Shown here piece by piece: positions 25,859 to 34,089 of a stretch of 64,000 nt of DNA. The DNA comes from Niveibacterium terrae (GTDB taxonomy: Bacteria > Pseudomonadota > Gammaproteobacteria > Burkholderiales > Rhodocyclaceae), in the NCBI RefSeq assembly GCF_048213115.1, contig NZ_CP172404.1, positions 3,410,001 through 3,474,000 of the forward strand. Reading direction: 5' to 3'. Position 1 is the first letter of the stretch, and each line of letters starts with the position of its first letter. The notes below the pieces were generated by a model, which was not told the DNA's origin, did no database searches, and saw only the letters and a list, made by a program, of their open reading frames with translations. The position numbers and the translations under genes were made by a program.

Positions 25859-26683
25859 TCAGTTATCGACCCACTGCACCCAGCCCATCTGCCAGGTCAG
25901 CAGGATCACCAGGCCGAAGGCGATCCGGTACCAGGCGAAGAGGCGGAAGTCGTGGGTCATGATGTAGCGCAGCAGCCAGCGCACGCACAGATAGGCCGAG
26001 ATGAAGGAAGCGATGAAGCCGACCGCCCACATCCCGGCGTCGTCACCAGAGAGCAGCGCGCGCTCCTTGTAGAGTTCGTACAGCGACGCGATGACCAGAG
26101 TCGGAATCGCGAGGAAGAACGAGAACTCGGTCGCCGCCTTGCGGGACAGGCCGAACAGCATCCCGCCGATGATCGTCGAACCCGACCGCGAAGTGCCGGG
26201 GATCAGCGCGAAAGCCTGGGCAATACCGAGCTTCAATGCATCGAGCCCGCTCATCTCTTCGACGGTCTCGACCCGGGTGTATTTCTGCCTCGCCTCGGCC
26301 CACAGGATCACGAAAGCGCCGAGGATGAAGGTACTCGCGACAACCGGCGGGTTGAACAGGTGGGCCTTGATGGCCTTGCCGAACAGCAGGCCCAGCGCGG
26401 CGAGCGGGATGAAGGCGATGCCCACGTTGACTATGAAGCGCATCGCGCCCTTGTCGTGGAAGGCATTCGCAAAAGTGTCGATCAGGCGCTGACGGTACTC
26501 GATCGCGACCGCGAAGATCGCCGCCGACTGGATCACGATCTCGAAGAGCTTGCCGCGGGCGTCGTTGAAGTTGAGCAACGATCCGGCGAGGATCAGGTGG
26601 CCAGTCGAAGAGACCGGAAGGAATTCGGTCAGCCCTTCGACGACGCCGAGAATCAGCGCCTTGATCAGCAGCAGGGTATCCAT
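25859..26683 (-). CDS. uppP: Undecaprenyl-diphosphatase UppP/BacA
   Basis: Inner-membrane enzyme of 274 residues that dephosphorylates undecaprenyl diphosphate to recycle the peptidoglycan carrier lipid. It has the two family signatures, GVVEGLTEFLPVSSTGHLIL with the catalytic Glu-rich motif, and IPGTSRSGSTIIGGMLFGL. The chosen ATG at 26683 gives the standard length and the canonical start MDTLLLIKALILGVVEG; a much longer open frame upstream runs antisense through glmU and is not credible. No good Shine-Dalgarno is visible. A TATAAT hexamer lies 28 bp upstream. Confidence 0.96.
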   Translation of the reverse strand: MDTLLLIKALILGVVEGLTEFLPVSSTGHLILAGSLLNFNDARGKLFEIVIQSAAIFAVAIEYRQRLIDTFANAFHDKGAMRFIVNVGIAFIPLAALGLLFGKAIKAHLFNPPVVASTFILGAFVILWAEARQKYTRVETVEEMSGLDALKLGIAQAFALIPGTSRSGSTIIGGMLFGLSRKAATEFSFFLAIPTLVIASLYELYKERALLSGDDAGMWAVGFIASFISAYLCVRWLLRYIMTHDFRLFAWYRIAFGLVILLTWQMGWVQWVDN

Positions 26684-26773
26684 GATGGGGGGAGTTATTG
26701 GCTTAAAGGGCGGATTATAACGGCGCCCCGCTGCTAGAATCCTCGCCACCTCCGACTCTTTTTCAGGTTTGCC
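26684..26773. promoter_or_regulatory. Divergent promoter region uppP / glmU
   Basis: This 90-bp gap separates divergent cell-wall genes. On the minus strand TATAAT (26711-26716) is a -10 candidate for uppP. On the plus strand TAGAAT (26734-26739) is a -10 candidate for glmU. Neither has a good -35 hexamer at the usual distance. Confidence 0.45.
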
Positions 26774-28132
26774 ATGCACGTCGTGATCCTCGCCGCGGGC
26801 CAGGGCAAGCGGATGCGTTCCGCTCTGCCGAAAGTTCTTCAAGCTCTGGCCGGCCGGCCGCTGCTCGCTCATGTGCTGGACACCGCCCGCGCCCTGGGTG
26901 CGGACAAGCTCAGCGTCGTCTTCGGCCACGGCGGCGAAGCAGTTCGCGCGGCGCTCGACGCACCCGACCTCGCCTGGGCTCACCAGGCCGAACAGCTGGG
27001 CACCGGGCACGCGGTCGCCCAGGCCCTGCCCCACCTGCCCGAATCCGGTCCGGTGCTGATCCTCTACGGCGACGTGCCGCTGACCCGCCGCGAGACGCTC
27101 TCCGAGCTCATCACTCGCGCCGGCACCGACGGCTTCGCGCTGCTGACCGTGGACATACCAGACCCGACCGGCTACGGCCGCATCGTCCGCGAAGCGGGCA
27201 AGGTCGTGCGCATCGTCGAACAGAAGGACGCGAGCGAGGCCGAGCGCGCGATCACCGAGGTCAACACCGGCATCCTGTGCTGCCAGGCCCAGCACCTGCG
27301 CGGCTGGCTCGCCAGGCTGTCGAACGATAACGCCCAGGGCGAGTACTACCTGACCGACATCATCGCGATGGCGGTCGCCGACGGCATCACGGTTCAAACC
27401 AGCCAGCCGGCCGAGGTCTGGGAGACGCTGGGCGTCAACGACAAGAGCCAGCTCGCCTCCCTCGAACGCCTGCACCAGAGGAACCTGGCGCAAGCGCTGC
27501 TGCAGGCCGGCGTCACGCTGATCGACCCGGCGCGCATCGACATCCGGGGGGCGCTCGTCTGCGGGCGCGACGTCGAGATCGACGTCGGCTGCGTCTTCGA
27601 AGGCGAAGTCACTCTGGGCGACGGAGTCAGGGTCGGCGCGAACTGCGTGATCCGCAACACCAAGATCGCCGCCGGCGCCCTGATCCACCCCTTCTGCCAC
27701 CTCGAAGGCGCGTCGGTCGGCCCCAAGGACCTGATCGGCCCCTTCGCGCGGCTGAGGCCGGGCACGGTCCTCGCCGAGGACGTGCACATCGGCAACTTCA
27801 CCGAAGTGAAGAACAGCGCGATCGCCGCCCACTCGAAGGCGAACCACCTCAGTTACCTCGGCGACGCCGACATCGGCAGCCGGGTCAATGTCGGCGCCGG
27901 AACGATCACCTGCAACTACGACGGCGCGAACAAGTTCCGCACCGTGATCGAGGACGAAGTCTTCATCGGCTCCGACACCCAGCTCGTCGCGCCGGTCCGC
28001 GTCGGCCGCGGCGCGACTCTGGGCGCTGGCACGACGCTGACCAAAGACGCACCGCCCGCAGAACTGACCCTGTCCCGCGCCCGGCAGCTGACCCTGCTCG
28101 GCTGGAAGAGGCCGGCCAAGAAAGCCAAGTAA
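26774..28132 (+). CDS. glmU: Bifunctional GlmU, UDP-N-acetylglucosamine synthesis
   Basis: A 452-residue enzyme that acetylates glucosamine-1-phosphate and then uridylylates it to UDP-GlcNAc for peptidoglycan and LPS. The N-terminal pyrophosphorylase domain starts VVILAAGQGKRMRSALPK, with QLGTGHAV, YGDVPL and EVNTGI. The C-terminal left-handed beta-helix runs from about residue 250, with hexapeptide repeats and the acetyltransferase site GNFTEVKNS...NHLSYLGDADIG...NVGAGTITCNYDG. The length is standard. glmS, which makes its precursor, lies about 3 kb downstream on the same strand but not in the same operon. Confidence 0.98.
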   Translation: MHVVILAAGQGKRMRSALPKVLQALAGRPLLAHVLDTARALGADKLSVVFGHGGEAVRAALDAPDLAWAHQAEQLGTGHAVAQALPHLPESGPVLILYGDVPLTRRETLSELITRAGTDGFALLTVDIPDPTGYGRIVREAGKVVRIVEQKDASEAERAITEVNTGILCCQAQHLRGWLARLSNDNAQGEYYLTDIIAMAVADGITVQTSQPAEVWETLGVNDKSQLASLERLHQRNLAQALLQAGVTLIDPARIDIRGALVCGRDVEIDVGCVFEGEVTLGDGVRVGANCVIRNTKIAAGALIHPFCHLEGASVGPKDLIGPFARLRPGTVLAEDVHIGNFTEVKNSAIAAHSKANHLSYLGDADIGSRVNVGAGTITCNYDGANKFRTVIEDEVFIGSDTQLVAPVRVGRGATLGAGTTLTKDAPPAELTLSRARQLTLLGWKRPAKKAK

Positions 28133-28174
28133 GGCGACCCCGCCCGTTCCCTGCGAACCCCCAAAGAGGAAATG

Positions 28175-28708
28175 ATGAACTCACGCCCTGAAGCGCGCAG
28201 TGCCCACCTCGAACTGAGGCCCTGGAGTCTCGCCGACCTCGACGCGCTGGCCGCGCTGACCGCCGACCCGCTCGTGATGAAAGGGGTCGGAACCGGCGCG
28301 ACGCTCGATCGGGCGACGACGCTGCGCTGGATAGAGAGCCATCTGCGCAGCTATGCGCGCTTCGGCTACGGCTGCTGGGCGGTCGTCGAGCGAGAGAGCG
28401 GCGACGTGATCGGCTGGGGCGGACTCAGTCATTCGCCGAACACACCCGAGCCCCCGCTGGTCGAGATCCTCTTCGCGCTGTCGCCGAACTTCTGGGGCCG
28501 GGGCCTGGGGACCGAACTGGTCGGCGAGATCGTCGCCGCCGCGTGGCGCCGCCCCCAGCTCGAAGAGATCCTCGCGACTCTGGATCCGGACAACGCAGCC
28601 TCGGTCAAGGCGCTCGAGAAGAATGGCTTCATCCATGTGCAGACCGAAGTCGGCGACGACGGCCTGCCCTCGGCCTGGTACGGACTGCTCAGACCCGGGG
28701 TCGAATAA
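28175..28708 (+). CDS. GNAT family N-acetyltransferase (RimJ/RimL-like)
   Basis: A 177-residue acetyltransferase with the RimJ/RimL pattern: LELRPWSLADLDALAALTADP at the N-terminus, GYGCWAVVERESGDVIGWGGL, the acetyl-CoA loop in LSPNFWGRGLGTELVGEIV, and ILATLDPDNAASVKALEKNGF near the end. Two ATG codons are adjacent. AGAGGA lies 4 nt before the second (28175) and only 1 nt before the first (28172), so the second is preferred. It follows glmU by 40 bp and could be co-transcribed with it. The substrate is unknown. Confidence 0.9.
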   Translation: MNSRPEARSAHLELRPWSLADLDALAALTADPLVMKGVGTGATLDRATTLRWIESHLRSYARFGYGCWAVVERESGDVIGWGGLSHSPNTPEPPLVEILFALSPNFWGRGLGTELVGEIVAAAWRRPQLEEILATLDPDNAASVKALEKNGFIHVQTEVGDDGLPSAWYGLLRPGVE

Positions 28709-28721
28709 GCCCGTCAAAAAC

Positions 28722-28759
28722 GTAGCACTTTTGGCTGCAAACGTAGCTCAAAGTGCTAC
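28722..28759. repeat. Perfect 10-bp inverted repeat
   Basis: GTAGCACTTT (28722-28731) and AAAGTGCTAC (28750-28759) flank an 18-nt spacer, and the word AACGTAGC recurs inside. It lies 14 bp after the acetyltransferase stop and 21 bp from the convergent DUF6338 stop. It may be a weak terminator without a U-tract or a protein-binding dyad. Confidence 0.6.
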
Positions 28760-28780
28760 ACAGGTCCGCCAACGGAGGCG

Positions 28781-29581
28781 TCAGCTCAGCGGAGCATCCA
28801 CTTCGGCGCATCCATGATCGAGATCCGCTCCATCGACTGCCGCGGCCAGCTTGGCGTACTCGACGTTGAGCGTCGTCGTTTCGCTATAGCGCAACACGAA
28901 ACTGTCCCCTTCTATCGGGTAGAAACGATCCCTGTCCGCTTCATCGCCGGACTTGTCCTGATTCAGAGGGCGCCTCATCGCCTCAATCAGAACCAGGCGA
29001 TCAAGCCGCCCTTCCTGATCGAGGAAGTAATCATCGAGCCAGCCGACATACAGATAGGGACAGCCGGCGATACTGACGATCGCGCTGATCCGGATCAGGT
29101 CTGGACGCTCTTCTTCCGTGAAGTCCGCCCCCGTCAACAGGTAGTACCACGGAGCTCCCGAGACACGCAGGAACCCGCTCCACCAACCGGCACCTTTGCG
29201 ATCGAGCCTGAACTTCCTGATGAACCTTCGAACCCAGGCTGGCACAACATACGAAAAAGTGACCAGGGATACTAGATAAACGAGGACAAGCGGAACTTGC
29301 TGTTCGAGTGCCGCGAGCGCCTTGCCCTGCCTAGCCGGATCCGAGCCGACGAGCCCGAACACAATCCAAGGTTGGCATTGGTAGTCCGTCAGCCAGGACA
29401 ATGCCAGGCTCCAGACCAGGTGCAACACGGCGGCCCATAACACGGCCCCGATGGCGACCTGACCGAAAGGCGAATAATCGAGTGACAGACTCTCGCTCAC
29501 GTCCCAATTGATCCGGGAACGAGCGATGAATCCAGGAAGGATAAGAATGAAGACGACGAGCGCGGGCAGAGTGAAGTTCAT
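28781..29581 (-). CDS. Membrane protein, DUF6338-like
   Basis: A 266-residue protein with three predicted helices in its first half: LPALVVFILILPGFIA at the N-terminus, VAIGAVLWAAVLHLVWSLAL, and VPLVLVYLVSLVTFSYVVPAW. A cytoplasmic C-terminal domain follows, with GWWSGFLRVSGAPWYYLLTG and IVSIAGCPYLYVGWLDDYFLDQEG. The layout and the WY.L..G plus YVGWL patterns recall DUF6338, whose function is unknown; the assignment is from memory of the pattern and is tentative. It starts 13 bp after a 58-residue gene on the same strand. A membrane sensor or barrier role is speculation. Confidence 0.72.
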   Translation of the reverse strand: MNFTLPALVVFILILPGFIARSRINWDVSESLSLDYSPFGQVAIGAVLWAAVLHLVWSLALSWLTDYQCQPWIVFGLVGSDPARQGKALAALEQQVPLVLVYLVSLVTFSYVVPAWVRRFIRKFRLDRKGAGWWSGFLRVSGAPWYYLLTGADFTEEERPDLIRISAIVSIAGCPYLYVGWLDDYFLDQEGRLDRLVLIEAMRRPLNQDKSGDEADRDRFYPIEGDSFVLRYSETTTLNVEYAKLAAAVDGADLDHGCAEVDAPLS

Positions 29582-29594
29582 CCGCCCGCTCCGC

Positions 29595-29771
29595 TCAGGA
29601 AGCCTTGGCTACGACCTTAGGCGTGAAGCGAAGAAGCTTGCCTTCGACGCTCAGTTCGATGACCGGCGCGGGCGCCCTGCCCGACCTCGTGACAAGAAAG
29701 CGGCGCAGCTGTTCCCGGGCTTTCGGATCAGCCATGACTTTCTTCGCGAGATCGCTTTTCAGTGCTTTCAT
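29595..29771 (-). CDS. 58-residue small protein upstream of the DUF6338-like gene
   Basis: The product begins MKALKSDLAKKVMADPKARE, continues LRRFLVTRSGRAPAPVIEL and ends with a basic tail. A helix followed by a short strand pair is predicted by eye. It has no clear Shine-Dalgarno. The 13-bp spacing to the next gene and its basic, regular sequence make it plausible as the first gene of a two-gene unit. No family was recognised, and an antitoxin-like or chaperone role would be a guess. Confidence 0.5.
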   Translation of the reverse strand: MKALKSDLAKKVMADPKAREQLRRFLVTRSGRAPAPVIELSVEGKLLRFTPKVVAKAS

Positions 29772-29818
29772 GAGCGCAAACTTAGCACAGAGTAAAGCCC
29801 TCCGCCTAGGGTAAGCCA

Positions 29819-30709
29819 TCACGCCGAAGTCAGCGGTCCCTGCATCGCCCGCAGCGCGGTCTCTTCGAGGGCCGGATGATCCGGAGCGACCTCGGCGATC
29901 GTCGCATTGATCAGCCGGCGCGCGATCGACAAGCGGTGCGGCAGATCGGGCAGCGCGGCGAGACTGAACCAGCGCGCATCCTCGATCTCGCCCGGCTGGC
30001 AGACGATCTCGCCGCTGACGTAGTCGGCGACGAAGGCGATCATCAGCGAGTGCGGGAAAGGCCAGCTCTGGCTCGCGAAGTAGCGCAGATTGGCGATCTT
30101 GACGCCGATCTCCTCCATCGTCTCGCGGTGGACGCAGTCCTCCAGCGACTCGGACGCCTCGACAAAGCCGGCCAGCGCGCTGTAGAACACGGTCGGAAAG
30201 CGTGAGCCGTGCGCGAGCAGCAATTCCCGCCCCTGCGGCCCGTCGCGCTTGATCAGCACCATCATCGCCGGAGCGATCCGCGGATAGACCGTCTCGCCAC
30301 AGGCGGGGCAGCACCTCCCCCGCCCCTCATCGTGATCGACCGTCTCGGTCGCACAGACGCCGCAGTAACGGTGGGTGCGCTGGAATTCGAGGAGCTGGAT
30401 CGCCCGTCCGGCCACGGCCAGCAGATCGTCGTGAAGACGGTTGAACAAGCCGCGCAGCCCTTCGAAGACCCAAGCTTCAGGCGCTTGCGCGCTGTCGACG
30501 CGGGCCGCCCAGCAGGGCTTGCCGGCCAAGAGACCGACGAACTGCTGCTGCCCGCAGGCCACGGGCGGCTCGGCGCCGACCGGAACGACAGGCGGCTCGT
30601 CGCCAGTGCTGACCAGCAGCGCTCGCTGATCGAAGAGGAACCAGTACGCGTCTTCGCCGCAGTCGGCCGGAGCACAGACCAGGGGCTCGAAATTCTCGGG
30701 TAACAGCAT
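29819..30709 (-). CDS. nudC: NAD(+) diphosphatase / NADH pyrophosphatase NudC
   Basis: Nudix hydrolase of 296 residues that cleaves NADH and can remove NAD caps from RNA. A zinc ribbon (CGVC ... CCPAC, about residues 115-140) precedes the Nudix box GFVEASESLEDCVHRETMEE followed by IG, and the NudC-specific tail SQSWPFPHSLM is present. All catalytic glutamates (REX2EE) are intact. It lies 17 bp downstream of the Lrp-type regulator gene on the same strand, so it could be under that regulator's promoter. Confidence 0.95.
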   Translation of the reverse strand: MLLPENFEPLVCAPADCGEDAYWFLFDQRALLVSTGDEPPVVPVGAEPPVACGQQQFVGLLAGKPCWAARVDSAQAPEAWVFEGLRGLFNRLHDDLLAVAGRAIQLLEFQRTHRYCGVCATETVDHDEGRGRCCPACGETVYPRIAPAMMVLIKRDGPQGRELLLAHGSRFPTVFYSALAGFVEASESLEDCVHRETMEEIGVKIANLRYFASQSWPFPHSLMIAFVADYVSGEIVCQPGEIEDARWFSLAALPDLPHRLSIARRLINATIAEVAPDHPALEETALRAMQGPLTSA

Positions 30710-30726
30710 ATCGACACCGGGGGAAA

Positions 30727-31227
30727 TCAGAGGGGGGAGGCCGGCAGAGGCAGCGCGGCGGAGAACTTGCCGCGGCGCACCGTGAAAAAGGTGCGCACAT
30801 TGCGGACGTTGCTGCTGCCGGAGAACAGCCGGTGGGCCAGCTCATGATAAGCCTCCATGTCCGCGAGCTGAAGGATCAGCACGAAATCGGGACCGCTCGC
30901 GACCTGATAGCACTGCTGGACCGCCGCTTCGGCGCTCGCGTTCTGTTCGAATTCGCGCTGGTGCTCGGAACCCTGCTGGTCCAGCGTCACCTCGACGATC
31001 GCACCGAGGCCCGCGGCCAGGTGGGCGGGAGAGAGGATCGCAACTTCGCGCTCGATCACCCCCTCCTCGCGCAATCGCCGGACCCGGCGCAGGCAGGTCG
31101 CCGGCGACACATGGACTTTGGCGGCGAGCGCGTGATTGCTCAATGAGGAGTCGCGCTGCAGCTGATCGAGGATGCGCAGGTCGGTCGCATCGAAAGACAG
31201 GGACGGACTTTCGGAAGAATCGCTCAC
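30727..31227 (-). CDS. Lrp/AsnC family transcriptional regulator
   Basis: A 166-residue regulator. An N-terminal winged helix-turn-helix (ATDLRILDQLQRDSSLSNHALAAKVHVS and CLRRVRRLREEGVI) is followed by a RAM/Lrp ligand-binding domain (GLGAIVEVTLDQQG, CYQVASGPDFVLILQLADMEAY). Two GTG starts are possible. AGAGG lies 8 nt before the one at 31227, and none precedes the one at 31257, so the shorter form is chosen. The gene is divergent from glmS. A pair of repeats in the control region is the likely autoregulatory operator. The effector is unknown. Confidence 0.9.
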   Translation of the reverse strand: MSDSSESPSLSFDATDLRILDQLQRDSSLSNHALAAKVHVSPATCLRRVRRLREEGVIEREVAILSPAHLAAGLGAIVEVTLDQQGSEHQREFEQNASAEAAVQQCYQVASGPDFVLILQLADMEAYHELAHRLFSGSSNVRNVRTFFTVRRGKFSAALPLPASPL

Positions 31228-31240
31228 GGACAGAGCCTCT

Positions 31241-31284
31241 ATGAAAGATTGTTTCACGCATCAAACAGCATGAAAGATTATTTC
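31241..31284. promoter_or_regulatory. Duplicated operator-like repeat for the Lrp-type regulator
   Basis: ATGAAAGATTGTTTC (31241-31255) and ATGAAAGATTATTTC (31270-31284) are 14/15 identical and 29 bp apart. Each contains GAAA-N5-TTTC dyad symmetry in an otherwise GC-rich background. They sit between the divergent Lrp-type gene and glmS and are good candidates for the regulator's binding sites. Confidence 0.6.
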
Positions 31285-31365
31285 TCTGGCGTGCGAATTT
31301 TGCAAACCTCTTTCGCGCCAACCTGCCTATAGTCCGCCCATCGAAACCTCTCTGTGGAGCACAGC

Positions 31366-33192
31366 ATGTGCGGCATCGTCGGTGCGGTCAGCACCCGGAA
31401 CATCGTCCCCATCCTGATCGAAGGCCTGAAGCGGCTTGAATACCGCGGCTACGATTCCTGCGGCGTCGCGGTCCATCAGGACGGAGCGCTGCGCCGCGCC
31501 CGCAGCACGGCCCGGGTCGCCGAACTCGACGCCCAGGTCCACGCCGACAAGGTCGAAGGCTTCACCGGTATCGCCCACACGCGCTGGGCCACCCACGGCG
31601 CCCCGGTCGTCAGCAACGCCCACCCGCACTTCTCGCGCGAGCGCATCGGCCTCGTGCACAACGGCATCATCGAAAACTTCGAAGAGCTGCGCACCGAGCT
31701 CAAGGGCAAGGGTTACGAGTTCGCGAGCCAGACCGACACCGAGGTCATCGCCCACCTGATCGACTCGCTCTACGACGGCGACCTGTTCGAAGCGGTCAAG
31801 CAGGCGACGCTGCGCCTGAAGGGCGCTTATGCGATCGCGGTGTTCTGCCGCGACGAACCGCACCGCGTCGTCGGCGCCCGGGTCGGCTCGCCGCTGGTGC
31901 TGGGCGTCGGCAAGGATGAGAACTTCCTCGCCTCGGACGCGATGGCGCTGGCCGGAGTCACCGACCAGATCGTCTATCTGGAAGAAGGCGACGTCATCGA
32001 CCTGCAGATCGGCAAGTTCTGGGTCGAAGCGCGCCACGGCGACGAGTTCGTCCGCGCCGAGCGGCCCGTGCGCACCGTGCACGCGCACACCGGCGCCGCC
32101 GAGCTGGGCCCTTATCGCCACTTCATGCAGAAGGAGATCTTCGAGCAGCCGCGCGCGATCGGTGACACGCTGCAAGGCGTCGAAGCGATCACGCCGGCGC
32201 AGTTCGGCGAAGGCGCGGGAAAAATCTTCAACGACATCGACTCGGTGCTGATCCTCGCCTGCGGCACCAGCTTCTATGCCGGCTCGGTCGCGAAGTACTG
32301 GCTGGAGTCGATCGCGAAGATCCCGACCAGCGTCGAGATCGCCAGCGAATACCGCTACCGCGACAGCGTGCCGAACCCGCGCACTCTGGTCGTCACGATC
32401 TCGCAGTCCGGCGAGACCGCCGACACGATCGCCGCCCTGAAGCACGCCCGAAGCCTGGGCATGGAGCAGACGCTGACGATCTGCAACGTCGCGACTTCGG
32501 CGATGGTCCGCGAATGCAAGCTCGCCTACATCACCCGCGCCGGCGTCGAGATCGGCGTCGCTTCGACCAAGGCCTTCACGACCCAGCTCGCCGGCCTCTT
32601 CCTCTTGACCCTCGCGCTCGCGAAAGTGCGCGGACATCTGGGCGTCGAGCAGGAAGCCGAGCACATCAAGGCGATGCGCCACCTTCCCGTCGCGCTGCAG
32701 TCCGTGCTCGCGCTGGAACCGCAGATCATGGCCTGGGCCGAAGACTTCGCGAAGAAGCAGAACGCGCTCTTCCTGGGCCGCGGCCGGCACTACCCGATCG
32801 CACTCGAAGGCGCACTGAAGCTCAAGGAGATCTCCTACATCCACGCCGAGGCCTACCCGGCCGGCGAACTCAAGCACGGCCCGCTCGCGCTCGTCGATGC
32901 CGCGATGCCGGTCGTCACGGTCGCACCGAACGACAGCCTCGTCGACAAACTGAAGAGCAACATGCAGGAAGTGCGCGCGCGCGGCGGCGAGCTCTACGTC
33001 TTCGCCGACGCCGACACGAAGATCACCAGCGAACCCGGCGTCCATGTGATCCGGATGCCCGAGCACTACGGTGCCCTCTCCCCCATCCTGCACGTCGTCC
33101 CGCTGCAGCTGCTCGCCTACCACACCGCCTGCGCCCGCGGCACCGACGTCGACAAGCCGAGAAACCTCGCGAAGAGCGTCACGGTGGAGTAA
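31366..33192 (+). CDS. glmS: Glutamine-fructose-6-phosphate aminotransferase (isomerizing)
   Basis: A 608-residue enzyme that makes glucosamine-6-phosphate from fructose-6-phosphate and glutamine, the entry to amino-sugar synthesis. The start at 31366 exposes the nucleophile Cys directly after Met (MCGIVGAV). The glutaminase domain is followed by two SIS domains (ILACGTSFYAGSVAKYW, TISQSGETADTIAAL, EIGVASTKAFTTQ) and ends LAKSVTVE. GGAG lies 9 nt upstream. A TATAGT -10-like hexamer is at 31328-31333. No glmS ribozyme was seen or expected in this group. A strong terminator follows. Confidence 0.98.
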   Translation: MCGIVGAVSTRNIVPILIEGLKRLEYRGYDSCGVAVHQDGALRRARSTARVAELDAQVHADKVEGFTGIAHTRWATHGAPVVSNAHPHFSRERIGLVHNGIIENFEELRTELKGKGYEFASQTDTEVIAHLIDSLYDGDLFEAVKQATLRLKGAYAIAVFCRDEPHRVVGARVGSPLVLGVGKDENFLASDAMALAGVTDQIVYLEEGDVIDLQIGKFWVEARHGDEFVRAERPVRTVHAHTGAAELGPYRHFMQKEIFEQPRAIGDTLQGVEAITPAQFGEGAGKIFNDIDSVLILACGTSFYAGSVAKYWLESIAKIPTSVEIASEYRYRDSVPNPRTLVVTISQSGETADTIAALKHARSLGMEQTLTICNVATSAMVRECKLAYITRAGVEIGVASTKAFTTQLAGLFLLTLALAKVRGHLGVEQEAEHIKAMRHLPVALQSVLALEPQIMAWAEDFAKKQNALFLGRGRHYPIALEGALKLKEISYIHAEAYPAGELKHGPLALVDAAMPVVTVAPNDSLVDKLKSNMQEVRARGGELYVFADADTKITSEPGVHVIRMPEHYGALSPILHVVPLQLLAYHTACARGTDVDKPRNLAKSVTVE

Positions 33193-33233
33193 GCAAGGAA
33201 AAGGGCGAACGCCCCGGAAGAAGTTCAAACACC

Positions 33234-33275
33234 AAGCCCGGCAAGCGCCCCCAAGGCCTTGCCGGGCTTTGCTTT
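33234..33275 (+). terminator. Intrinsic terminator of glmS
   Basis: AAGCCCGGCAAG (33234-33245) pairs perfectly with CTTGCCGGGCTT (33258-33269) and is followed by TGCTTT, about 40 bp after the glmS stop. The core GCCCGGCAAG recurs in the hairpin after csbD. Confidence 0.87.
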
Positions 33276-33428
33276 GGGGGCGAGGAGTTCAATATCGGGC
33301 AAATGCCACGACCGCGCGGTCGCGAAGCGTTTGTTCCAACCGCTCAAGCGCGAGCGGATCAAGCGGAAGATCTGCGCCGCCTGCGAAGGAACCCACCACG
33401 CAAACGGCACACCTCCGACAAATCAGCA

Positions 33429-33457
33429 TTTCATGAAGCTTGGATATTCCTAGGGAA
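33429..33457. repeat. Imperfect direct repeat, copy 1
   Basis: A 29-bp segment containing CATGAAGCTTGGAT and CTAGGGAA, matching 33971-34000 apart from a few substitutions and one indel. It lies 15 bp beyond the 3' end of the 91-residue orphan gene. Confidence 0.7.
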
Positions 33458-33471
33458 TCTTGATCGATCAA

Positions 33472-33747
33472 CTAAATACGTTGGCGAGACCTTAGCTGAT
33501 TTGATATCTGCGCAGCTTGCTCAAGCATTTCGCCACTGACAACACCCCAGTGATCCAACGCTCTAGAAATACTCATTGGAGGCAACGCTTCACAAGATTG
33601 CAAATTACTTTTCAATTTCTCAAAAAGCACCTTGATGGCTTCTTTGCTTTCCGGCGTCCAGCCATCCGAAATTTCTGATGAATTTAATTCACCAGAAAGA
33701 ACCTCAATGATGGCACCTATTTTTTCAAAAAGAACCTTGTCATCCAT
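33472..33747 (-). CDS. Small orphan protein, 91 residues
   Basis: Acidic helical protein beginning MDDKVLFEKIGAIIEVLSGE and ending LEQAAQISNQLRSRQRI. No family was recognised. Base composition is visibly more A/T-rich than the flanking core genes, which suggests acquisition. It resembles, in size and context only, orphan immunity-type or cassette genes. It is followed downstream by a 29-bp repeat that also lies downstream of the next small gene. Confidence 0.55.
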   Translation of the reverse strand: MDDKVLFEKIGAIIEVLSGELNSSEISDGWTPESKEAIKVLFEKLKSNLQSCEALPPMSISRALDHWGVVSGEMLEQAAQISNQLRSRQRI

Positions 33748-34089
33748 AACCAGCCCCTGCCCGCCCCGAAGTTGAACCCCACAGGGATCAGGCCTTCAAT
33801 TTCATAAAACCATGCAAAAATCGAAAGCAAGGCCCGCCCCTCGAACCTCCGACCGAAGGGTCAGCCACAAACCGGTTCATAACGAAGAAGCTCCGAGCCG
33901 ACGGAACCACCGAACCACCGGGGTCTTGCTTTCAATCATGTTGATGCAATTCAAGACCTGACCCCACGCTTTTCCATGAAGCTTGGATCTGTCTAGGGAA
34001 GCAGGGCCGATTCAGATTGGGGATTTACACAGTTTGTTTGACAGACCCATGCCCGCCAGTGACGGACATTGCTTGCATATTTCATTCGG
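33748..34089. other. Gap between the two orphan genes, with a REP-like palindrome
   Basis: 342 bp without a convincing gene. Positions 33920-33965 hold an imperfect inverted repeat, GGGGTCTTG against CAAGACCTGACCCC, of the kind often seen near REP elements or old insertion ends. Copy 2 of the direct repeat is at 33971-34000. Confidence 0.5.
33971..34000. repeat. Imperfect direct repeat, copy 2
   Basis: A 30-bp counterpart of 33429-33457 (shared CATGAAGCTTGGAT and CTAGGGAA), about 90 bp beyond the 3' end of the 96-residue orphan gene. The two copies are 542 bp apart. Confidence 0.7.

Noticed and set aside
26684..27847. Upstream extension of the uppP frame to 662 residues
   Set aside because: The extra part lies antisense to glmU and the family start is at 26683.
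33289..33471. 60-residue minus-strand frame with LDPLALERLEQTLRDR
   Set aside because: It overlaps the 29-bp repeat and glmS downstream region; it may be a gene remnant but nothing confirms it.
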